A DNA stretch of 64,000 nucleotides, from contig CAZTQB010000002.1 of the NCBI GenBank assembly GCA_964615775.1, forward strand, positions 1 through 64,000. Reading direction: 5' to 3'. The stretch is from JALHOM01 sp964615775 (GTDB lineage Bacteria; Patescibacteriota; Saccharimonadia; Saccharimonadales; 2-12-FULL-41-12). Shown piece by piece: positions 1 through 7,492 of this stretch (position 1 is its first letter; each line of letters starts with the position of its first letter). The notes under the pieces were generated by a model. It saw only the letters and a list, made by a program, of their open reading frames with translations. It was not told the origin of the DNA and made no database searches. Both the position numbers and the translations under genes were made by a program.

Positions 1-227
1 GCGTTAAGCTCTTGAACGTAGCGTTTCTTAAACTCTGGGTAGCGTTCGGGTATATGCCCAAACCACTCTCGTAGTTCGTTGCTTGGTGCAATATCTTTGC
101 ACCAATCGTCAAGGTTAGCTTCTGCTTTTGAAATGCCTCGTGGCCACAATCTATCTACTAAAATCCTATAACCTGTCAGTTGGACAGTGGACTTAAGATC
201 GTAGATTCTAGCAATCTTTATCTTCAT
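1..227 (-). CDS. DUF488 (YeaO-like) family protein, C-terminal part outside window
   Basis: Only the first 75 codons lie in the window; the gene runs off the left edge. The translation begins MKIKIARIYDLKS and contains RILVDRLWPRGISK, then EANLDDWCKDIAPS and EWFGHIPERYPEFKKRY, which is the recognisable start of the DUF488/YeaO family (normally about 115-120 residues). Members are small soluble proteins of unknown biochemical function. The start is supported by AAGGAGGAG at 231-239, a strong Shine-Dalgarno site close upstream of the ATG. It is on the same strand as the receiver protein behind it. Confidence 0.85.
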   Translation of the reverse strand, partial: MKIKIARIYDLKSTVQLTGYRILVDRLWPRGISKAEANLDDWCKDIAPSNELREWFGHIPERYPEFKKRYVQELN

Positions 228-288
228 AATCTCCTCCTTGTACTTTATATCAATTAATCTCTTTTAGGGTTAATGGAGTGGCTAAAAA

Positions 289-738
289 TTATATGATTGT
301 TGTCTGATTTTGACCATTGCCGGAATCTAAGATAGATGATTCTTCTTGGCCGACGGGCATAAGAATTGCGTCGACTAATGCATCAAGTTGATCGTTTGAC
401 AAATTTGCCTTGACAGCGTAACCTTCAATCCCCTGTTGTCTCAATCCAGCAGGTGCGTCGGCCTCATTGAGGTTGGAAATAATTTGAACCTTTATATCTT
501 TACCCCAATCACTCGCTCTAATTCGTTTTAAAATCTCATCGCCAGCAATAATAGGCACCATTAAATCCAATAATACTAAGTTAGGAATTTCTCTCTCAAT
601 TATCTCTAGGGCTACTTGACCGTCGTAAGCTAATGATATCTTGTAACCAAGTATTTCTAGCCTAGTTTTATAAATTTCTGCTAAATCAATATTATCTTCG
701 ACAATCACAATTTTTGAATTTGCTCTAAAGTTGTCCAT
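289..738 (-). CDS. Stand-alone response regulator receiver domain protein
   Basis: 149 residues made of one CheY-like receiver domain and a short polar tail (from about residue 128). The phosphorylation site set is complete: acidic pair E14-D15, phospho-acceptor D58 in VLLDLMVP, the switch Ser/Thr S88 and the conserved lysine K110 in YAVKANL. No output domain follows, so it should act through protein-protein contacts or as a phosphate sink. No histidine kinase is encoded nearby. The next signalling gene is the GGDEF protein at 6.6 kb; a link between the two is speculation. Upstream of the ATG there is no clear Shine-Dalgarno site. Confidence 0.88.
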   Translation of the reverse strand: MDNFRANSKIVIVEDNIDLAEIYKTRLEILGYKISLAYDGQVALEIIEREIPNLVLLDLMVPIIAGDEILKRIRASDWGKDIKVQIISNLNEADAPAGLRQQGIEGYAVKANLSNDQLDALVDAILMPVGQEESSILDSGNGQNQTTII

Positions 739-860
739 AACTTTATTGTAAACTTATTTTTTTATTCTTCAAATAGTAAATACTAATGTTTTTTTGTCAA
801 TGAAATGTTCTCAAACAAAGCTATTCTCTGTATTATTTATACATAAGGGTAAAATAAGGT

Positions 861-989
861 ATGGAAAAGTCCACTAAAACAAATTTGAACAGTTTTTTAC
901 AAAATTTGCTTGGTTATTTTTTTGTATTTATGTTTGTTATTCCTGTAGTACCCTATCTAATCTATAAAGTTATTATAAGTATAAAATAA
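861..989 (+). CDS. Small single-helix membrane protein (42 aa)
   Basis: A short reading frame beginning MEKSTKTNLNSF, followed by one long hydrophobic stretch (about residues 16-39, LGYFFVFMFVIPVVPYLIYK) and a lysine end. This is a typical N-in small membrane protein. An AAGG lies just upstream (855-859) and a TATTAT box lies about 25 bases upstream, so expression is plausible. It sits in the gap between the receiver gene and the glycosyltransferase fragment and explains part of that gap. Function unknown; it could also be a chance frame. Confidence 0.4.
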   Translation: MEKSTKTNLNSFLQNLLGYFFVFMFVIPVVPYLIYKVIISIK

Positions 990-992
990 ATA

Positions 993-1021
993 TTGACTTT
1001 TCATCAATAAAGTTATAAAAT
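993..1021 (+). promoter_or_regulatory. Promoter of the glycosyltransferase fragment, leaderless type
   Basis: TTGACT at 993-998, a 17-base spacer, and TAAAAT at 1016-1021. The ATG at 1028 is only six bases after the -10 box, so the transcript should begin at or next to the start codon. Confidence 0.7.
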
Positions 1022-1027
1022 ACTTTT

Positions 1028-1732
1028 ATGTTTAGACGTGGAGGGCGTACAACGCTCTCGAAGCGTCGTGCGCTGTTAATTTTGCCGTTGTGGGTAGTTT
1101 CAGCATATTGGATGTGGAGCTGGTGGTTTTTTGATACTCAAATAAACTTTTTATCGATTTATACTATTTTATCAATTGCCATGGTTTACGAATTTACTCT
1201 GTTGCCGTCATTTTTCTTATTTTTCTTATTTCGAAACCGGGTTCCAAAACGTAGAATTGCTCCAAAGAACCAAAAAGTAGCAGTTATTACGTTATGTGTC
1301 CCGTCTTCTGAGTCACTAGATATCATTGAAAGGCAGCTAAAAGCAATGGTTGCTATCAAATACCCACACGATAGCTGGATACTGGACGAAGGTAAAAACT
1401 CTCAGATTAAAAGAATGGCCAAAAAATATGGTGTTATGTATTTTTCACGTAAAGGGGTTGAGAAGTATAATCAGCAAGATCCCCCGTTTAAAGCAAAAAC
1501 CAAGGCCGGTAACGTTAATGCATGGTTAGAGAATGTTAAGCGGCGAAAATATGATTTTTTTGTTCAGTTTGATATTGATCATATTGCTAAGCCTAACTAC
1601 CTTAATAAAACTTTAGGTCATTTTCGCGATGAGAAAGTGGCCTGGGTGCAGGCTCCGTCGGTGTATTCTAATCTTGATAGTTGGACCGCTCGCTTCTGGC
1701 AAAAGTGCGCTCGCAAAACACAGCCTGAATGA
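1028..1732 (+). pseudogene. Family 2 glycosyltransferase (cellulose synthase-like), 5' fragment fused to foreign sequence
   Basis: The first about 220 residues match the start of a membrane-bound, processive family 2 glycosyltransferase: two N-terminal membrane helices (about residues 14-32 and 40-68), a GT-A fold opening with VAVITLCVPS, and a first catalytic aspartate motif FVQFDIDH, then VQAPSVYSNLDSWTAR. In relatives this last motif is followed by Gly-rich sequence and several hundred more residues with the second catalytic region and further helices. Here homology stops at about 1693 and a different gene (P-loop kinase) continues in another frame; the frame ends at 1732. The enzyme therefore lacks half its catalytic domain and cannot be active as read. 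Confidence 0.7.
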
Positions 1733-2222
1733 TGGTAGTCATCAATTTTTTGATACAGGACCACTTTTGCGGTCATATCATCAGTATGACAGGCCGGATA
1801 CCGCATTTGGCGAATGGGTATCACTGAACGAAGGAGAATACGGAGCAACTTTCACGGACGATATTCTTGCAGGACATATCTCAACTGCACTGAGACAAGA
1901 ATCAGGGAAAGCCGTTATTATAGGTAATCGTTCAATCAATGGAATTGATAGACTATCCGATATACTCGGCGTATCGGATAGAAAAATAGTATACATTGAC
2001 GCGCCAACAGAGCTACTTCGCGAAAGATATCAGAAGCGTGAGCAGCGAATTATATCACCAGCCGAGTTTGAAGAAATACTCAATCGCGATAGGCAAATGG
2101 GGCTATCGGCACTCATCGGTACCGCTGATATTGTCATCAATAACGACTCTGATTTTGAAACAGCCGCTGAGCAGCTCAAAGCAAGCCTTGTCAGTCGTCA
2201 GTTTTCGTACTATTCTGAATAA
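1674..2222 (+). CDS. P-loop nucleotide kinase-like protein, N-terminus at a gene junction
   Basis: From a TTG at 1674 the frame reads a Walker A motif at the very N-terminus (IVGPLASGKSALAK), a DTGPLLR element like that of CMP and deoxynucleotide kinases, GKAVIIGNRSING, and an arginine-rich LID-like ERYQKREQR, ending FSYYSE. About 180 residues, close to the size of small NMP/dephospho-CoA-type kinases. The substrate cannot be told. The frame is also open back to an ATG at 1629, but that part is glycosyltransferase DNA read in a wrong frame, so the true start may have been lost or replaced. Its 3' end overlaps the convergent ITPase-like gene by 32 bases. Base composition looks less AT-rich than flanking genes. 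Confidence 0.6.
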   Translation: MIVGPLASGKSALAKHSLNDGSHQFFDTGPLLRSYHQYDRPDTAFGEWVSLNEGEYGATFTDDILAGHISTALRQESGKAVIIGNRSINGIDRLSDILGVSDRKIVYIDAPTELLRERYQKREQRIISPAEFEEILNRDRQMGLSALIGTADIVINNDSDFETAAEQLKASLVSRQFSYYSE

Positions 2223-2754
2223 GCTCTGCGATGGCTTCGTAGTTCTTCGTCCAGTAACTTGCGCGCTCTGATTCAGGGTACTCCGCGAAAGTTCTGCTGT
2301 CATCGGCAAATTGAATAATACGCTCCCAGCGCATATTCTCATCACCCCGCGTTTCTTTACTGAATACCACAGGTACGCTGTAAGAAAATGCTTGGACAGT
2401 ACCAGCATCGTCTACATAGGTTGCGGCAAGCTCAAAATGACCCTCTCGATTCGGCAGGGTATCAATAATTTTTAGTAGCTGTTCGGCGGAAATTGTCTTA
2501 TCAATATAGGCCATGAAAGGGCCAGGCATACCTAGAGCGTCGATATAGAAGCTATGGTCTTCGCGAATAACGGCCTTACCAGTTTGCTTGTGTGCTTCAA
2601 GGGCTGCTGCTGTAGCAATTTCCTTGCTACTATCTGCTTGGATTTCAGGGATATCGAGCTTGAGCGGCTCAACTTCAATATTATATTGGTTAAAAACTGC
2701 ATTAGCAGCCGCAATCTTGCCGGGATTTCCTGTCAATAGGTATATATTTGTCAT
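2191..2754 (-). CDS. Non-canonical purine NTP pyrophosphatase-like (HAM1/RdgB family)
   Basis: About 187 residues. The N-terminus MTNIYLLTGNPGK holds the TGNxxK substrate loop of the ITPase family, then LDIPEIQ and the catalytic-region equivalent REDHSFYIDALGMPGPF, which replaces the usual DDSGLxVDALxGxPG, and later SYWTKNY. The family removes ITP, dITP and XTP from nucleotide pools, keeping inosine out of DNA. The divergent core means the substrate may differ. The ATG at 2754 is chosen because the family begins directly with this strand; an ATG at 2781 would add nine residues. It is convergent with the kinase and divergent from the racemase. Confidence 0.7.
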   Translation of the reverse strand: MTNIYLLTGNPGKIAAANAVFNQYNIEVEPLKLDIPEIQADSSKEIATAAALEAHKQTGKAVIREDHSFYIDALGMPGPFMAYIDKTISAEQLLKIIDTLPNREGHFELAATYVDDAGTVQAFSYSVPVVFSKETRGDENMRWERIIQFADDSRTFAEYPESERASYWTKNYEAIAELIQNSTKTDD

Positions 2755-2834
2755 GTTTCTATGATGAATGATTTTAGGCATTCTGTAAACCTAACCTTGC
2801 TTTTTACCTACAACTGTTGTATTATAAACTCTAT

Positions 2835-3527
2835 ATGAAAATCCCCGGTGTACTAGGTGGACTTGGCCCACAAACAACGGCTGACTATTATTTAAGAGTT
2901 CAGGAGCTTACACTTGAGCGCAATGCTCTAGTGCGTCCTCCTATGCTGATGTGGAGCGTTCCATTGCCATACGAACTTGAAGAGGAGTCAATATTTGATG
3001 GTACAGGCTTTGATAGGATTGGCGAGTATTTAGCCGATGGCGCAAAAAGGCTTGAGTCGGCAGGTGTAAGTTTTGTGGTGATGCCATGCAATTCTCTACA
3101 TATATGCCAATCTCAAATTGAAGAAAAGCTTACAGTTCCGTTCATCAGCATTATTGATGAGACGGTGCAAGTGGTACATGAGAAATCCTATAAAAATGTC
3201 GCTCTACTAGCAACCGAACAGACAGCCGAAAGAGGGTTATATACAAAGCCGCTTGAAGAAGTTGGAATTAACGTTATTAAACCAGATTACACTCAGCAAC
3301 GCATGTTAAACCGGATGGTTGTTAGGCTCATCAACGGAAAGCAAGCGCCAGACGATGCGGTCAAGTTTCATCAGGTTTTACAACTTCTACAAGAGCAAGG
3401 AGCAGAGATTGCGATATTAGCTTGTACTGATTTTCATATTTTATTCAATGATAGGCATACGAATATGCCATATCTCGACACTATGGAAATACTTGCGCAA
3501 GCAACCGCTCGTGAAATGTACGATTAG
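2835..3527 (+). CDS. Aspartate/glutamate racemase family protein
   Basis: 230 residues. Starts MKIPGVLGGLGPQTTADYY, the classic opening of aspartate racemase-like enzymes. The two catalytic cysteines are visible as C85 in VVMPCNSLH and C197 in AILACTDFH, so racemisation of an acidic amino acid without cofactor is expected; D-Asp or D-Glu would feed peptidoglycan. The ATG at 2835 is preferred over the upstream TTG at 2817, because that TTG lies inside the TATTATAAA box 5-15 bases before the ATG, which suggests a leaderless start. The last four bases overlap the convergent gene at 3524. Confidence 0.82.
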   Translation: MKIPGVLGGLGPQTTADYYLRVQELTLERNALVRPPMLMWSVPLPYELEEESIFDGTGFDRIGEYLADGAKRLESAGVSFVVMPCNSLHICQSQIEEKLTVPFISIIDETVQVVHEKSYKNVALLATEQTAERGLYTKPLEEVGINVIKPDYTQQRMLNRMVVRLINGKQAPDDAVKFHQVLQLLQEQGAEIAILACTDFHILFNDRHTNMPYLDTMEILAQATAREMYD

Positions 3528-4078
3528 TTTCTATTGAGCCGATTTATTGAGTCAGTGAGCAGTTGTCGTATAATTTCACCTTTCGACACACCCTGTTCTT
3601 TCGATAGCTCTTGGATTGAGCTGTCAATCTTTCGGGTACTCATGAAACTGGTACGGACGGTTTGTTGCTGTTGGCTAGCAAATTTTACAAAAGAACCCAG
3701 AGTATCCTTATATGTCGATACGTCGTAATCCTTGATTTTGAGCAAGCGTGATGGGTTGTTTCGAAGTATGCTGCCAGGTTCAGATTTTGTTCCGGCATGA
3801 TATAGATAAAGGCTCGGCTTTGTGTTGGCGAGAGCGAAAGAGAACTGAAAACCAAGCGTTTGACTTGCTCTGCTCATCTCTGCAATAAACATATCAGCTT
3901 GTAGTATTTTTTCAACAATCTCATCAAAGGATTCGGTATCATGAGGCTCGCTAGGGTCGTACAAGAAAACATTCACTTTATGACCTAGAGATTCTAGGTG
4001 AGAGGGTAATTGTCGTGATACAAGTTTTTCAACCTGCTCGGAGGCATGACCTTTTGTGGCTGAATAGACTATGTCCAT
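3524..4078 (-). CDS. Nucleoside 2-deoxyribosyltransferase-like domain fused to a ribbon-helix-helix domain
   Basis: 184 residues in two parts. Residues 1-130 resemble the nucleoside 2-deoxyribosyltransferase fold: MDIVYSATKG start, ADMFIAEMSRASQTLGFQF, then FALANTKPSLYLY. Where the enzyme family has a catalytic Glu after Gly-Tyr/Phe, this protein has Gln (LGFQFSFA), so it may bind a nucleotide without cleaving it. Residues about 140-180 (STRKIDSSIQELSKEQGVSK, then EIIRQLLTDSI) look like a ribbon-helix-helix DNA-binding domain. I infer a nucleotide-responsive DNA-binding protein, not a plain enzyme. A TATAAT at 4085-4090 lies seven bases upstream of the ATG, and a 44-bp palindrome covers the -35 region; autoregulation is likely. 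Confidence 0.6.
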   Translation of the reverse strand: MDIVYSATKGHASEQVEKLVSRQLPSHLESLGHKVNVFLYDPSEPHDTESFDEIVEKILQADMFIAEMSRASQTLGFQFSFALANTKPSLYLYHAGTKSEPGSILRNNPSRLLKIKDYDVSTYKDTLGSFVKFASQQQQTVRTSFMSTRKIDSSIQELSKEQGVSKGEIIRQLLTDSINRLNRN

Positions 4079-4095
4079 GAACTTATTATACCATA

Positions 4096-4139
4096 AAACA
4101 CGCCATATCTGATGTGCTCACACTAGATATAGCGTGTTT
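4096..4139. promoter_or_regulatory. 44-bp palindrome over the -35 region of the RHH gene, candidate operator
   Basis: The arms AAACACGCCATATCT (4096-4110) and AGATATAGCGTGTTT (4125-4139) pair at 14 of 15 positions, and an inner TGTG/CACA pair shares the same axis of symmetry. The element starts five bases upstream of the TATAAT at 4085-4090. It could be an operator for the adjacent ribbon-helix-helix protein. A weak terminator is the alternative, since a short T run follows on the minus strand. Confidence 0.55.
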
Positions 4140-4208
4140 GCTGTGCTTTCGGTTGTCGTTAAGCTATCAGGGTGGAGACTAAACTTCCAGGAGGAGGGCG
4201 CGTAGCAC

Positions 4209-4490
4209 GGCGGCTTTGCCGCCTGGGCGAAGCCCCGACGCCTCTACCATTTATGGTAGTCGAACCACCAGAAAACACCCTTTTCAACTAAAAAAGAAAT
4301 CTCGGCGGGGGGAAATTCAAAAAAATAATGCAAAGGGTTTTTCTGGTGGGGCGAGCGCGGGCTTGCCCGCGCAGGCGTTGGGGCTGAGCCTGCACGGCTC
4401 AGTAATTTTGCTGGAAATAGGTTCGAGATTTTTCGTAGAGTGTAGCCATTTTAGAAAAAATTTAGAACCGCCATTTTAGGCGATTTTTTA
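4209..4490 (+). ncRNA. Unrecognised GC-rich structured element with a four-way junction, possible non-coding RNA
   Basis: Helix A: 4231-4243 with 4373-4385, 13 continuous pairs. Inside it, directly abutting, are helix B (4244-4250/4253-4259), helix C (4265-4283/4332-4349, 18 pairs with one bulged C) and helix D (4355-4362/4365-4372, 8 pairs). A hairpin at 4209-4223 (GGCGGC/GCCGCC) precedes and one at 4386-4400 (GAGCC/GGCTC) follows. The 48-base loop of helix C contains GGCGGGGGG and A-rich runs. A small hairpin 4469-4482 (CGCC/GGCG) followed by ATTTTTT fits a weak terminator, favouring transcription on the plus strand. It does not show the conserved motifs of tmRNA, RNase P or SRP RNA. A mobile or palindromic DNA element is the alternative. 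Confidence 0.55.
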
Positions 4491-4534
4491 TTTACTAAAA
4501 CTACTTGTCCGTTAAGAGAAATGATATGGCAGCT

Positions 4535-5726
4535 TCAAGTATGTCTTATGGGTAGTTGTAAATAGTGCGTAAGTTGTGGCCACAAACCTCTACGATGCAA
4601 ATAATCTACACTCTTTTTTCCAGCATACTTTTTAATTGTCGGATGCCTATAAGAGTCAATGCACACATCAAATGCATTAAATATATAGCTTGCCCCTACA
4701 TCAAATACATCAGGGTGAATTGTTTGAAATTGGGACGTATTATAGCTCCTCATAATATTTGGTACCACTGCCACGCCTTCATTATCCAGCTTCACTATAC
4801 CTCTCATCATTTCTTCGTATGGGTCTATCCCAACAACATAATTAGTTTCAACAATTTTAAAACCTACGTCTTTTGCTAGCTCATATCTCCTCAAATGATC
4901 TTCAAAGGTCTGACCTCCTTTTACATCACCCCAATGAATACACCTCAACTCGTCATTCATAGTTTCAATCGTACCAATATACCCAATTGCACCCGCATCA
5001 AGGATTGCTTGCATTGCTTCTCTAGAACGTAATATGTGGTTGTAAATCATAAACTTAGCATTATCAAAGCCAAACTTTCTATATACATCCATGATTTCTG
5101 TCAGCATCTCCACCTCTTTTTTCTCAGTTGCATGAGAACCGGTAGTAATACTAACAGAAGCCAGCTCGCTTTTATCAAATCCTCGTTCATAATACTCTTC
5201 CGCAATTTGCCTAACATGCTTCTCAATATAGTTATCATCTGGTTTTGAAAAAGCTTTTGTTGCCCCCCCTAGAACAACCCCTACACCCAGCTGCACAAGT
5301 TGACCTAGGAGACACAATAAGTGCTGTTGGTAACTCGTTAAGATCTGGGTCAACTCGACTATAATGATGGTTTGTTGTTGATCCAATGTTTGCATGAACC
5401 TTCACTGGTAATTCTCTTCCGGTGCCAACCCCTCTAATTACGGCTTCTGTTGAACCATCTTTATGATCAATACTAAATGGAGAGACATTCGTCGCATCAT
5501 ATGGTGTTCCTGCAGTTTGAAAATTCGACACTCCAGTACCTGGATCAGTGTAAACAAGTACGTACGTTCTGCCTCTTTCGGCACCTTTAACACTACAAAA
5601 ACCTATTAGCAATGAAAGAGCTTGAGTCGGATTCAAATTTCTTGCTGATTCCAGATTTTCAATACCGTCTTCTGAAAATTTATTCAAACATTCGGCTAAT
5701 GTCTCGTAATTTATATTATTTTTCAT
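4535..5726 (-). pseudogene. Radical SAM protein, interrupted by a +1 shift in a G7 run
   Basis: Two frames make one protein of about 396 residues. The first half runs to CAAGCRGCSRG, a CxxxCxxC iron-sulfur motif (C144, C148, C151) preceded by ALIVSPRST, the usual first strand of a radical SAM barrel. Immediately after it, at the seven-base C/G run 5263-5269, the frame breaks; removing one G joins it to the second half (ATKAFSKPDDN...), which contains SITTGSH, ETNYVVGIDP and NAFDVCIDS and ends at 4535. The substrate is unknown. The ATG at 5726 is chosen because the upstream TTG (5756) lies in the promoter; TATTTT sits shortly before the ATG. The break may be a sequencing error, decay or a phase-variable tract. 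Confidence 0.65.
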
Positions 5727-5782
5727 TATTTTAATAAAATAACATTCAATTGACAAAAAATCAATAAAATATTTATTAAATT

Positions 5783-6352
5783 CTACTTATTAATAAATGG
5801 CGTGACTAGAACGACAATAAAAAGAATCACTCCTAGGCCACCAGCTATTTTAAACACTAGATCCCATTTTTTAGAAGACCTAATATTACTAAAAATCATG
5901 CCCTTGTACACTGCAAACTCCAAAACTGCTATCGATACACAAGCTAAGACTATCAGACCAGTATAAGAAACTCCATCATTGCGTGGATTCTGAGACAAAA
6001 ATTTACCAAGGCCATAAACGATTGCTAATAATAAAAAAAGTAAATTTAGTATGACGACTGCTATCATCGACAATACTTGGACTTTCTGACCGCTCATCGT
6101 TGCAGATGAAAATACTGGCTGTTTTGAACCTAAAGCATCTGGATTTGCTTGCATAAAAGCAGGTTGTTGGTGCGTCACAGTTGGAGTTGGTGAAATGTTG
6201 TTGGTATCAGTATTTGCAGGCGAATAAGACGAAGGTGAAAATACAGTAGCTGGCGGTGGTGGAGTAGGAGTTACTACCTGAGTTTGCTCTAGGTTAGTTG
6301 ATTGAGGTGAAGCATCGTGTCTAATACCTTTTAGGTCTGGGTCGTCATTCAT
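5783..6352 (-). CDS. Membrane protein with proline/threonine-rich cytosolic tail
   Basis: 189 residues. The first about 85 residues are low-complexity and rich in Pro, Thr, Ser, Gln and Asn, followed by three predicted membrane helices (about residues 92-117, 126-147 and 164-185). No enzymatic motif is visible. TATAAT at 6360-6365 lies seven bases before the ATG, a leaderless arrangement. It is divergent from the GGDEF gene. Similar Pro-rich tail plus helix-bundle proteins are common in CPR genomes, but I do not recognise a family. Confidence 0.7.
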   Translation of the reverse strand: MNDDPDLKGIRHDASPQSTNLEQTQVVTPTPPPPATVFSPSSYSPANTDTNNISPTPTVTHQQPAFMQANPDALGSKQPVFSSATMSGQKVQVLSMIAVVILNLLFLLLAIVYGLGKFLSQNPRNDGVSYTGLIVLACVSIAVLEFAVYKGMIFSNIRSSKKWDLVFKIAGGLGVILFIVVLVTPFINK

Positions 6353-6448
6353 AACTACTATTATAAACTGCTTTTAGCATAACCAAAAATCTGTTTTTAA
6401 CTCAATAATTGTAATACTTGCTGAATATAACTTTTTGTGTTACAAATA

Positions 6449-6477
6449 TTGACTTTTTATATTTTTTTGAATATAAT
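6449..6477 (+). promoter_or_regulatory. Promoter of the GGDEF gene
   Basis: TTGACT at 6449-6454, 17-base spacer, TATAAT at 6472-6477. Unlike most genes here, the start codon is about 80 bases downstream, leaving a real 5' leader with a GTAAG/CTTAC pairing. Confidence 0.75.
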
Positions 6478-6560
6478 ATATATGAATATGTAAGTACAGT
6501 TACTCAAAGATGTACGTAGCAAATAGTAAACTACTGCTTACAAAATAATAAGAAAAGAAT

Positions 6561-7409
6561 ATGGAAATATATACAGTACGACCCGATACAACTGAATTCA
6601 AGCTAGGCTCTCGTCAAAATCCAGAAATAGTGGAAAATTTTGATATTCTAGCCATCTACCAAGAGACTTTAAGCAATTTTGATGAGCAAATTAGAGTGGC
6701 TAAAGAATTTCATCAACATGTAGTTGACAATCTAGATAAATATTCTGACACAGACGAAGGATTTTTTCGTGCAAGTTCTGACTACTATGAAACACTATCG
6801 GCAACTCAATCTTTTGAGCTTAAAAAGCAAGAATTTTTAACTAACCACGATGAGAAAACCGGAGCATTAAATGAAAAAGGCTTTAAGAAAGCTTTAAGGT
6901 CGCATCTAGAAGCTGCTAAGGAATCTGGTCAATGTGTACTAGTAATGGTCGGTGACGGCGATAAATTCAAGGATATTAACGATACATATGGACATGCTGC
7001 CGGAGATAAAGTACTCCAGCTTTTTGCAAAAGTAGGTATGGATGCCGTTATGAAATCATCGCGAACTCATTATAGAGAATATAGCGGAGAATATAGCAAC
7101 GAACAACGAGCTGCAAAAAGCAGCCAGCCTAATGATGAAATTGCTCGTTTGCATGGAGATGAGTTTGCAATAGTTATGACATTGCCAAAAGACGCTGCAG
7201 AAATAGTGGTTGAGCGAATAATTGAGCGACTAAAGAATGTTGAAGCCTACCACGATGGTGAAAAAATTCTCAGTAGCATGACCCTTGGATCAGTTGCGGT
7301 TAGTCTAAGCGATCCGCACACAGAAATAACCGACAAACTAATAGAGAAAATACTAGAAAAAGCTGATGAAGATTTATACAACAACAAACCAAAAAAGCCA
7401 AATAGATAA
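6561..7409 (+). CDS. GGDEF domain protein (diguanylate cyclase-like), HGDEF signature
   Basis: 282 residues. Residues 1-90 are helical and charged without a clear sensor domain. From about residue 93 a GGDEF domain is visible: NHDEKTGALNEKGF, the metal-binding strand MVGDGDKFKDIN (D132), and the signature RLHGDEFAIV (198-202). The first Gly of GGDEF is His, a change tolerated in some active cyclases. Between VLQLFAKVG and the signature there are roughly 25 more residues than usual, rich in Ser, Tyr and Glu. Activity is therefore uncertain; it could also be a c-di-GMP or GTP sensor. Preceded by a good promoter and a long leader. Confidence 0.8.
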   Translation: MEIYTVRPDTTEFKLGSRQNPEIVENFDILAIYQETLSNFDEQIRVAKEFHQHVVDNLDKYSDTDEGFFRASSDYYETLSATQSFELKKQEFLTNHDEKTGALNEKGFKKALRSHLEAAKESGQCVLVMVGDGDKFKDINDTYGHAAGDKVLQLFAKVGMDAVMKSSRTHYREYSGEYSNEQRAAKSSQPNDEIARLHGDEFAIVMTLPKDAAEIVVERIIERLKNVEAYHDGEKILSSMTLGSVAVSLSDPHTEITDKLIEKILEKADEDLYNNKPKKPNR

Positions 7410-7492
7410 AAGTTATTTTTTATTTTAATACGCTAGCGTTTCTTTCACATATCTACTGGTTGGTATAAGGCCTAAATGATACTATAACAATT

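Noticed and set aside
4216..4479. 87-residue open frame across the structured element
   Set aside because: Starts at a TTG, no ribosome site, and its codons are dictated by the helices; the pairing explains the sequence better.
4209..4490. tmRNA, RNase P RNA, SRP RNA or integron attC site
   Set aside because: GGGGCTGA and GGTTCGAGA look tmRNA-like, but there is no tag frame, no tRNA-like pairing and no 3' CCA; the RNase P and SRP core motifs are absent; no attC core sites or integrase.
5726..5756. TTG start at 5756 for the radical SAM gene
   Set aside because: This TTG is part of the promoter region; ATG 5726 fits the spacing to the TATTTT box.
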